Assembly (NCBI GenBank): GCA_903916775.1
Contig: CAIWXY010000175.1
Span: 1 to 6,524 of the forward strand
Direction of reading: 5' to 3'
From: an uncultured Actinomycetes bacterium
Lineage (GTDB): Bacteria; Actinomycetota; Actinomycetes; Nanopelagicales; Nanopelagicaceae
Length of the DNA: 6,524 nt
The notes under the pieces: model-generated
Told to the model about the DNA's origin: nothing
The model's database searches: none
The model's input: only the letters and a program-made list of their open reading frames with translations
Made by a program: the position numbers and the translations under genes
In this document: positions 1 to 5,482 of the stretch, one piece after another
Layout of the letters: each line of letters opens with the position of its first letter
Numbering within the stretch: the first letter of the stretch is position 1

Positions 1-1
1 C

Positions 2-526
2 ACCGCAATCAAGACATATCTTCAGCAGCGACATAGCAACGCATTGCGTCCGGTTTACTCATGGATTCTCGGAGACCTTACTTCGGCTTCGTGGGGTGTT
101 GTCGGTTGGTCGGCCATATACATCGCCATTGCTCTGACTATTTTGTTCACGGTTGCCAAGCAATTAGATGGATTGATGCTCTCTGATGAAGAAGCGTTCT
201 CACTTGGAATCAACCCAAATCGTCTAAGGATTTTGGCAGTAGGGGCCGCCACACTCGCTACCGCTACGGCTGTGTCAGCATCAGGACTTATTGGATTTGT
301 CGGAATCGTGGTCCCGCATCTGGTTCGGGGAGTAACGAGACGAGTAACCAATAGATCGCTCATAAGTATCGCTCTCGTTGGTGCGGCATTTCTTGTCCTT
401 GCAGATCTTGGAGCTCGTACGCTGCTCTCCCCTGCAGAGCTACCGATCGGAGTTATTACGGCGTTTGTAGGAGCGCCTTTCTTTCTCTTTGTCCTTCGCA
501 ATCGTAGAAAGGCTGGCCACTCATGA
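2..526 (+). CDS. FecCD-family ABC importer permease, C-terminal part (5' end cut by window)
   Basis: This is the membrane-spanning subunit of a type II ABC importer of the BtuC/FecCD/HmuU family, which moves iron-siderophore, heme or cobalamin across the inner membrane. The frame is open from base 2, giving 174 residues of a protein usually about 330-350 long, so the N-terminal half lies outside. In fragment numbering, the segment around residues 17-31 (YSWILGDLTSASW) matches the family's mid-protein W-x-x-G-x-x-x-x-x-S-W region. The hallmark GLIGFVGIVVPHLVR lies at 95-109 and is followed by a basic stretch (RGVTRRVTNR), the expected cytoplasmic coupling loop that contacts the ATPase. ARTLLSPAELPIGVITAFVGAPFF (in two parts, 138-150 and 151-161) is the typical C-terminal motif. 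Hydrophobic segments lie near 36-51, 77-91, 95-107, 120-136 and 148-166. The stop overlaps the ATPase start, so the two are translationally coupled. An internal TTG at 44 is not a credible start. The substrate cannot be read from this fragment. Confidence 0.93.
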   Translation, partial: TAIKTYLQQRHSNALRPVYSWILGDLTSASWGVVGWSAIYIAIALTILFTVAKQLDGLMLSDEEAFSLGINPNRLRILAVGAATLATATAVSASGLIGFVGIVVPHLVRGVTRRVTNRSLISIALVGAAFLVLADLGARTLLSPAELPIGVITAFVGAPFFLFVLRNRRKAGHS

Positions 527-1314
527 TGACAGCAGGAACAATTACGGTGAGCGACCTCACCGTTCGGTACGGCGAAAAAACAATTCTTGACGACATTAAT
601 CTGCAACTCCCGCATGGACAATGGACCTGCCTTGTAGGGCCAAATGGTGCGGGTAAGACAACGTTATTAAAAGCGCTACTCGGTACAACGGCCTACTCGG
701 GTTCAATCCAAGATCGTGGAACTGAAGTGTTTAAGAGTCACAGAAGAAACATTGCCTTTGTTCCACAATCACCAGCGATTCCTCAAGGGATGACTGTTAG
801 TGAATATGTGGCACTGGGTCGCTCCAAAAGAGATGGCTGGGGAAAAGAAAGCCAAAAAAGCCGTGAATTGATCGCAACGATATTGGTACAAACATCGCTA
901 TATGGAATGCAGAAAAATTTTGTATCTCAGCTCTCTGGCGGAGAAATGCAACGAGCTCTCATCGCTCGCGCACTGGCTCAGGAGCCAGATCTGATCCTGC
1001 TCGATGAACCAACAAGCGCGCTAGATCTCCATCATCAGATTTCGGTTCTCAACAATATTGAACTTCTCAAAGAACGTGGCGTAACCATCATCTCCACTAT
1101 GCATGACATCACCCTGGCTGCAATGTACGCCCAAAATATTGTGATTATGCAGCGCGGAAAAGTACTACTTTCGGGAAGCTCACAATCCGTCATTCACTCC
1201 CCTGAACTCAAGAGCGCATTCGACAATCGAATCGATGTCTTCACTCTAGATTCTGGAAGACCCGTGGTGATTGCAACTAAAGATCCACTCGAGGATCGGG
1301 CCAGAAACTCTTAA
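523..1314 (+). CDS. ABC importer ATP-binding protein (FecE/BtuD/HmuV type)
   Basis: This 263-residue cytoplasmic ATPase powers the upstream permease. All nucleotide-binding motifs are intact: Walker A GPNGAGKTT at 39-47, Q-loop glutamine Q82 in VPQSP, signature LSGGEMQR at 137-144, Walker B LILLDE at 157-162 with catalytic E162, D-loop SALD at 165-168, and switch histidine H194 in STMHD. Length and the HDITLAAMYA region fit the iron-chelate/cobalamin ATPases. The start at 523 forms an ATGA overlap with the permease stop; a second in-frame ATG follows at once (526), and either could be used. A GAAAGG sequence at 507-512 is a plausible ribosome-binding site about 10 nt upstream. The C-terminal tail (about 225-263) is the usual family extension after the nucleotide-binding core. 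The stop codon overlaps that of convergent gcvT. The transported substrate is unknown; the periplasmic-type binding protein is presumably upstream of the window. Confidence 0.95.
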   Translation: MMTAGTITVSDLTVRYGEKTILDDINLQLPHGQWTCLVGPNGAGKTTLLKALLGTTAYSGSIQDRGTEVFKSHRRNIAFVPQSPAIPQGMTVSEYVALGRSKRDGWGKESQKSRELIATILVQTSLYGMQKNFVSQLSGGEMQRALIARALAQEPDLILLDEPTSALDLHHQISVLNNIELLKERGVTIISTMHDITLAAMYAQNIVIMQRGKVLLSGSSQSVIHSPELKSAFDNRIDVFTLDSGRPVVIATKDPLEDRARNS

Positions 1315-2429
1315 CGTACGTGTGACGGGACAAAGGGCACTTTAACCACCTGCACTTTGCAGATTCGCCCGCGCACATCGATAGACAATTCTTCGCCGTA
1401 AGAAATCTCTGGCTTCATCAGCGCCAACCCAATTCCCACTTTGAGGGTCGGGGAGAATGTTCCACTCGTAACCACGCCAACAACGCTGCCACTTTTATCC
1501 AATAGATTCATCTCCCCGCGAGGAATCCCACGGTCAAGTGACTTAATGCCACGACTTATTCGTTTCACTCCAGAGCTCTTCTCGTCTATCAAGGCTTGTC
1601 GGCCATGCATATGCGACTTTGCTAGTGCGACAGCCCAGCCCGCGTTAGCTTGAAGTGGTGAAATCTCTAATGAAAGTTCATGGCCATGCAGTGGGTAACC
1701 CATCTCGGTGCGCAACGTATCTCGCGAACCTAAACCGCACACATGGCCACCAACCTTTGCCACTGCGCTAACCAACTGATTCCATACTGGAGCGACGTTT
1801 TCCCAAAGTGGGATAAGTTCATAACCGAATTCACCGGTGTATCCAGTTCGACAAATAATCATGTCATCAACAGTTGTGAAATGCATGTACTCCAAATCGA
1901 CATGCAGACCGAGAGATGCCAATACCTCATCGCTCTTGGGACCTTGGACAGCCAATACCCCGTACTTTCGGTGCGCATTGACAATTGAAAGTCCTAAGTC
2001 GTTAGCTGCAACAAGAACATCGAAAACCGCTTTGCAATTAGCCGCGTTTGGGATGATGAAAAATCGTTCATCGTCATATCGGTATACAATGAGATCATCA
2101 ATCACTCCACCCGTCTCGTTGCAGAGGAGATTGTATTGCGCGCTGCCATGACCTATTCGGTTGAGATCATTTGTGAAAATCTTGTTGAGAAATTCGAGTG
2201 CGCCTATCCCCCGAACTTCAATTTTTCCTAAATGCGAAACGTCAAATATTCCGACCGACTCACGCACAGATTGGTGTTCGGATAAAACACCCCCCGTCGG
2301 AATCTGCTCTCCGCTCACCGAGGAAATCGCTCCAGGGTATTCAATAGGCATCTGCCAGCCACCAAAGTCAGCCATCTTTGCGCCAACCTGAACATGCCAA
2401 TCAAAGAGCGGTGACTCCATATTTTCCAT
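1311..2429 (-). CDS. gcvT: Aminomethyltransferase (glycine cleavage system T-protein)
   Basis: GcvT takes the aminomethyl group carried on the lipoyl arm of H-protein, releases ammonia and passes the one-carbon unit to tetrahydrofolate, forming 5,10-methylene-THF in the cytosol. The 372-residue product has the family landmarks: GAKMADFGGWQMPIEY (16-31), FDVSHLGKIEVRG (62-74), GGVIDDLIVYR (107-117, with the conserved aspartates D111/D112), GYTGEFGYEL (196-205), GLGSRDTLRTEMGYPLHGHE (232-251) and TSGTFSPTLKVGIGLALM (321-338). It closely resembles the mycobacterial protein as I remember it. Residues 34-46 appear to be an insertion before the conserved EH. Two starts are possible, M1 (2429) and M4 (2420). 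I keep M1 because a TAnnnT -10 element sits six bases upstream, suiting a leaderless mRNA, whereas no good ribosome-binding site precedes either start. No gcvH or gcvP is in the window; in many actinobacteria gcvT is unlinked to them. It diverges from pepA and converges with the ATPase gene. Confidence 0.95.
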   Translation of the reverse strand: MENMESPLFDWHVQVGAKMADFGGWQMPIEYPGAISSVSGEQIPTGGVLSEHQSVRESVGIFDVSHLGKIEVRGIGALEFLNKIFTNDLNRIGHGSAQYNLLCNETGGVIDDLIVYRYDDERFFIIPNAANCKAVFDVLVAANDLGLSIVNAHRKYGVLAVQGPKSDEVLASLGLHVDLEYMHFTTVDDMIICRTGYTGEFGYELIPLWENVAPVWNQLVSAVAKVGGHVCGLGSRDTLRTEMGYPLHGHELSLEISPLQANAGWAVALAKSHMHGRQALIDEKSSGVKRISRGIKSLDRGIPRGEMNLLDKSGSVVGVVTSGTFSPTLKVGIGLALMKPEISYGEELSIDVRGRICKVQVVKVPFVPSHVR

Positions 2430-2432
2430 ACC

Positions 2433-2453
2433 GACAACTTATCCCAAGTTCAC
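2433..2453. promoter_or_regulatory. Inverted repeat between gcvT and pepA, possible operator
   Basis: AACTT (2436-2440) and AAGTT (2446-2450) form a perfect inverted repeat around ATCCC, and one further pair, G2433 with C2453, fits. It lies in the 55-nt divergent intergenic region and overlaps the proposed gcvT -10 box, where a bound regulator could affect transcription. Arms of 5 bp arise easily by chance, so this is weak evidence. Confidence 0.22.
2436..2441 (-). promoter_or_regulatory. Candidate -10 box for a leaderless gcvT transcript
   Basis: On the minus strand the sequence reads TAAGTT, then GTCGGT, then ATG. This fits the TAnnnT -10 consensus, with six bases between it and the initiation codon, as in the leaderless transcripts common in actinobacteria. 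No convincing -35 hexamer is visible at the 16-18 nt distance, and no Shine-Dalgarno sequence precedes the ATG, which supports the leaderless reading. It is a prediction from pattern alone. Confidence 0.4.
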
Positions 2454-2464
2454 AATTAAGCGTC

Positions 2465-2477
2465 GGAGGTGAGAGGA
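2465..2477 (+). promoter_or_regulatory. Ribosome-binding site of pepA
   Basis: A purine-rich stretch contains GGAGG (2465-2469), a near-perfect anti-16S match, and GAGAGGA (2471-2477). GGAGG is 15 nt from the ATG at 2485, which is long; GAGAGGA is 7 nt away, which is ideal. An out-of-frame ATG at 2477 lies between them. The next in-frame codon class upstream ends in TGA at 2470, so 2485 is the first possible start of pepA. Confidence 0.65.
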
Positions 2478-2484
2478 TGAGGAT

Positions 2485-3972
2485 ATGGCTACAGTGAAAA
2501 TCAGTGAAAAACAGGGTTCAACCTCCCTCGTACTTGGACTTTCGCACGCAGATGGAAAGCTCACCGTTGAAACCACTCTCGCGGAATATAAAACGAAAGA
2601 GCTATTGGGGATCCTTGAAGATGTAGGGGCTAGCGCAAAGGCTGGAGTCATTACCAAAGTGCCCTTCACTCATCCAAAACTCCTAATCTTTGTTGGGCTT
2701 GGAGATCGCCAAAAGAGCTATGACCACGAAGCCCTGCGCCGTGCGGCAGGTAGCGCCGCTCGAGCGCTTGCCGGTCAAGCATCGACAGATATTGCTCTCC
2801 CCCATAACTCCACAACAGAGCTGGCAGCAATTGCGGAGGGTGTAACTCTTGGCGCCTACTCATTCACGGAATTTCGTTCATCCACAAAGGGCGAACATAA
2901 GGCGCCTCTCAAAAGCGCCACGATAATTTCCTCTCTCCCTATTGGCGCAGAGATGAAGGCGCTACTCAAGCGAGCAGAGATTGTTGGCAAGGCAACAGCT
3001 CTCACACGCGACTTAATCAATACACCACCAAGTCATCTGACACCGGCTTCATTTAGTGATCGCCTCAAGAAGCTCGCTATCGCCGCTGGTCTTAAAGTTG
3101 AAATTCTTAACGAAACACAACTAAGAGCCAAAGGCTATGGCGGAATCTCTTCGGTTGGCCAGGGCTCTGCTAACCCACCTCGCCTTTTACATGTCTCATA
3201 CAATCCAACCAAAGCAAAGAAGAGATTTGCATTGGTTGGCAAAGGAATCACATTCGATTCTGGCGGATATGCACTCAAACCTGCAGCCGGCATGGAAGAG
3301 ATGAAGACAGATATGAGTGGCGCAGCAGCCGTCATCGCAAGCGCTATTGCAATAGCTGAATTAAAAATTCCCGTCGCCATCGAGGCTTATGCCTGCCTGG
3401 CAGAAAACATGATCAGCGATCACGCAACAAGGCCGAGTGATGTCATCACCATTTACGGTGGCAAGACAGTTGAAGTGCTCAACCCTGATGCCGAGGGTCG
3501 CCTGGTTCTTGCTGATGGATTGGTGCGCGCAGCCGAGGACGGCGCACGACTCGGCCGACTCGATGGAATCATCGATGTTGCTACCCTGACTGGAGCCCAG
3601 TTGATTGCCCTGGGAACCCGCACAAGTGCCGTAATGACCAATGACGCCTTGCTTCAAGAAGACTTCCTCACCGCAGCTGACATCGCCGGAGAGGCCTTTT
3701 GGCCAATGCCGCTCCCAGAAGAGCTTCGATCGGCGATTGATTCACCGATCGCCGATCTTGCCAATATCGGCCCAAGCCCCTACGGCAAGATGTTGGTCGC
3801 TGGACTCTTTCTGAAGGAGTTCGTGGCCCCAGATCAGCCTTGGGTCCATCTGGATATTGCAGGTCCAGCCAATAACCATGGTGAGGCTTACGGATACACC
3901 CCAGTCGGTGGCACCGGAGTCGCCGTTCGCTCCCTCATCTCCTTAGCCGAGTTGGCAGGATCACAGGCCTAA
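2485..3972 (+). CDS. pepA: Leucyl aminopeptidase (peptidase family M17)
   Basis: This cytosolic di-metal exopeptidase removes N-terminal residues, leucine among them, from peptides; family members form hexamers. The 495-residue protein has the usual variable N-terminal domain (to about 165) and a conserved C-terminal catalytic domain. Measured against E. coli PepA numbering, a constant offset of 17 places every active-site residue: metal ligands K253, D258, D276, D335 and E337, and catalytic K265 and R339. The motifs are VGKGITFDSGG (251-261), MKTDMSGAAAV (273-283) and NPDAEGRL (333-340), followed by DVATLTGAQ (364-372) and the C-terminal HLDIAGPA (455-462) and TPVGGTGVAVR (472-482). The signature is normally NTDAEGRL, so P334 replaces threonine; the codon is plainly CCT. 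The gene diverges from gcvT and is followed after 128 nt by lpdA. This adjacency recurs in other actinobacteria (family knowledge). A moonlighting DNA-binding role like that of E. coli PepA cannot be judged here. Confidence 0.96.
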   Translation: MATVKISEKQGSTSLVLGLSHADGKLTVETTLAEYKTKELLGILEDVGASAKAGVITKVPFTHPKLLIFVGLGDRQKSYDHEALRRAAGSAARALAGQASTDIALPHNSTTELAAIAEGVTLGAYSFTEFRSSTKGEHKAPLKSATIISSLPIGAEMKALLKRAEIVGKATALTRDLINTPPSHLTPASFSDRLKKLAIAAGLKVEILNETQLRAKGYGGISSVGQGSANPPRLLHVSYNPTKAKKRFALVGKGITFDSGGYALKPAAGMEEMKTDMSGAAAVIASAIAIAELKIPVAIEAYACLAENMISDHATRPSDVITIYGGKTVEVLNPDAEGRLVLADGLVRAAEDGARLGRLDGIIDVATLTGAQLIALGTRTSAVMTNDALLQEDFLTAADIAGEAFWPMPLPEELRSAIDSPIADLANIGPSPYGKMLVAGLFLKEFVAPDQPWVHLDIAGPANNHGEAYGYTPVGGTGVAVRSLISLAELAGSQA

Positions 3973-3982
3973 ATCCAAGATT

Positions 3983-4028
3983 TGCCACCCTCAGAATCGT
4001 GGCAGGATTACCCTCTGGAACGAGAGGT
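3983..4028 (+). other. Two small hairpins after pepA (weak terminator or RNA-processing candidates)
   Basis: The first is a perfect 6-bp stem TGCCAC (3983-3988) / GTGGCA (3999-4004) with a 10-nt loop. The second is CCTCT (4012-4016) / AGAGG (4023-4027) with a 6-nt loop, extendable to 7 bp as TAC-CTCT/AGAGGTA if one C is bulged. Neither is followed by a run of T, so a classical intrinsic terminator is not supported, although actinobacterial terminators often lack the U tract. They begin 11 nt after the pepA stop, a sensible place for an end of transcript. Confidence 0.35.
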
Positions 4029-4029
4029 A

Positions 4030-4046
4030 TCCGGCCACTGTCCGGC
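4030..4046 (+). repeat. Direct repeat TCCGGC x2 in the pepA-lpdA gap
   Basis: TCCGGC occurs at 4030-4035 and again at 4041-4046, an 11-bp period, which is one helical turn. The copies lie just upstream of a possible -35 element at 4052. The core CCGG copies can also pair with each other around a 7-nt loop. The repeat could be an activator or repressor site, or chance. Confidence 0.25.
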
Positions 4047-4051
4047 TCATC

Positions 4052-4081
4052 TTGACCCGAACTTTTGATGTCCCGTAGATG
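4052..4081 (+). promoter_or_regulatory. Candidate promoter of lpdA-E2 operon
   Basis: TTGACC (4052-4057) matches the -35 consensus at five of six positions. Eighteen bases downstream is a poor -10 candidate, TAGATG (4076-4081). A better-looking TGTAAT (4080-4085) is 22 bases away, which is too far for a normal spacer. The 128-nt gap after pepA makes an internal promoter likely, but the exact elements are uncertain. Confidence 0.33.
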
Positions 4082-4085
4082 TAAT

Positions 4086-4093
4086 GAGAGAGG
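4086..4093 (+). promoter_or_regulatory. Ribosome-binding site that fixes the GTG start of lpdA
   Basis: GAGAGAGG ends 7 nt before the GTG at 4101. An in-frame TGA at 4095-4097 excludes any earlier start, and the protein begins MNDFDVVILGGG, exactly as expected for the flavin-binding N terminus, so the GTG start is well supported. Confidence 0.7.
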
Positions 4094-4100
4094 CTGATCA

Positions 4101-5468
4101 GTGAACGACTTTGATGTAGTAATCCTTGGCGGCGGCAGCGGCGGATATGCAACCGCACTTCGTAGCGCTCAGCTAGGCCTATCCGTCGCACTGATCGAAC
4201 AAGACAAACTTGGCGGAACATGTCTGCACCGCGGATGTATTCCAACGAAAGCCCTTTTGCACGCCGGAGAGATCGCAGAAAACACAAAGCACGCAGCCGA
4301 GTTCGGCGTTAATGCACAATTTATTTCGATGGACATGCTCGCCGTCAATGCATACAAGGATGGCGTCATTTCCAAACTTCACAAAGGACTCCAAGGTCTT
4401 GTTAAGTCTCGCAACATCACATACGTTGAAGGTCACGGAAAGCTTGTCTCAAAGAATCAAGTAGAAGTAAATGGGACGGTCTATACGGGCAAGAATGTTG
4501 TACTCGCTACCGGGTCTTACCCTCGCACATTGCCTGGCCTTGAGATTGATGGAAAGCAGATCGTCACCAGCGAAGAAGCGATGAAGTTTGAGTATGTTCC
4601 AAAATCTGTCATCGTGCTCGGTGGTGGAGTTATCGGTTGCGAATTTGCATCTGTATGGAGTTCGTTTGGTGCCGATGTAACAATCATCGAAGGACTTCCT
4701 CGACTTGTTGCGCTTGAAGATGAATCATCAAGTAAGCAACTTGAGCGCGCTTTCCGTAAGCGTGGAATCAAGTTTGAAACCGGAATTAAATTCCAGTCAG
4801 CCACCAAGGGACCAGAGGGCGTCACCGTTACTCTAGAAAATAGCGCAACACACACGGCCGAGGTTCTCCTTGTTGCTGTTGGACGTGGACCAGTGACCGC
4901 AAACATCGGTTACGAAGAACAAGGTCTCACAATGGACCGCGGATATTTAATCGTTGACAACAAGTGCCGCACCAACGTCCCTGGCATTTGGGCCGTAGGA
5001 GACATCATTCCTACCCTTCAACTTGCACACGTGGGATTCGCTGAAGGCATCTTGGTTGCTGAAGAAATCGCAGGTCTTAACCCTCGACCTATTAATTACG
5101 ATGGAGTTCCACGCGTCACGTACTCCGATCCTGAAGTTGCGTCAGTTGGCCTCTCTACTGCAACTGCGAAGGAACGTGGATACGACGTCGTTGAAACCAC
5201 GTACGACTTGGCCGGAAATGGCAAGGCTCACATTCTTAAGACATCCGACTCAATTAAGTTGGTCGCTGCAAAGAATGGGCCAGTCCTTGGAATTCACATG
5301 GTGGGAGCTCGAGTAGGCGAACTTCTCGCCGAAGCTCAATTGATTTACAACTGGGAAGCGGAAGCGAATGATGTTGCACCACTCATTCATGCTCACCCAA
5401 CGCTTTCAGAAGCAATGGGCGAAGCACACATGGCTCTTGCTGGTAAACCACTACACGCTCACGGGTAA
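4101..5468 (+). CDS. lpdA: Dihydrolipoamide dehydrogenase (E3)
   Basis: This FAD enzyme reoxidises dihydrolipoyl groups on E2 and H-protein, passing electrons to NAD+; it is a cytosolic homodimer. The 455-residue length is within the family's range. Visible landmarks are the FAD Rossmann motif GGGSGG (10-15), the redox-active disulfide C41/C46 in GGTCLHRGCIPTK (38-50), the NAD-binding motif GGGVIGCEFA (174-183), the second FAD motif GIWAVGD (295-301), and the C-terminal active-site HAHPTLSEAMGEA (430-442) with catalytic base H432 and its partner E437. CLHRGC is the form I associate with actinobacterial Lpd. The start is GTG with a good ribosome-binding site. It ends in tandem in-frame stops, TAA then TAG (5466-5471), the second overlapping the next gene's ribosome-binding site. 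It is 14 nt upstream of the E2 gene, so the two are surely co-transcribed. The same enzyme probably also serves glycine cleavage (inference). Confidence 0.97.
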   Translation: MNDFDVVILGGGSGGYATALRSAQLGLSVALIEQDKLGGTCLHRGCIPTKALLHAGEIAENTKHAAEFGVNAQFISMDMLAVNAYKDGVISKLHKGLQGLVKSRNITYVEGHGKLVSKNQVEVNGTVYTGKNVVLATGSYPRTLPGLEIDGKQIVTSEEAMKFEYVPKSVIVLGGGVIGCEFASVWSSFGADVTIIEGLPRLVALEDESSSKQLERAFRKRGIKFETGIKFQSATKGPEGVTVTLENSATHTAEVLLVAVGRGPVTANIGYEEQGLTMDRGYLIVDNKCRTNVPGIWAVGDIIPTLQLAHVGFAEGILVAEEIAGLNPRPINYDGVPRVTYSDPEVASVGLSTATAKERGYDVVETTYDLAGNGKAHILKTSDSIKLVAAKNGPVLGIHMVGARVGELLAEAQLIYNWEAEANDVAPLIHAHPTLSEAMGEAHMALAGKPLHAHG

Positions 5469-5469
5469 T

Positions 5470-5477
5470 AGGAGAAA
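5470..5477 (+). promoter_or_regulatory. Ribosome-binding site of the E2 gene
   Basis: AGGAGAAA, a strong Shine-Dalgarno match, has its AGGAG core 8 nt before the ATG at 5483. It overlaps the second of two tandem stop codons of lpdA, so termination and re-initiation may be coupled. Confidence 0.75.
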
Positions 5478-5482
5478 TCACA

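Noticed and set aside
55..621. A 188-codon minus-strand frame opposite the permease and ATPase genes
   Set aside because: The composition is a shadow of the membrane protein (Arg/Ser/Pro-rich antisense of hydrophobic codons), and the plus-strand genes carry all family motifs.
1282..1297. Hairpin GATCC/GGATC as a terminator for the ABC operon
   Set aside because: The stem is only 5 bp, lies inside the ATPase coding sequence, and has no T run after it.
2430..2484. Possible glycine riboswitch upstream of gcvT
   Set aside because: The gap is 55 nt, shorter than a single glycine aptamer, and none of the conserved aptamer core is visible.
4517..4906. A 129-codon minus-strand frame inside lpdA
   Set aside because: It is fully embedded in a gene with intact FAD, NAD and disulfide motifs; no independent start signal or domain supports it.
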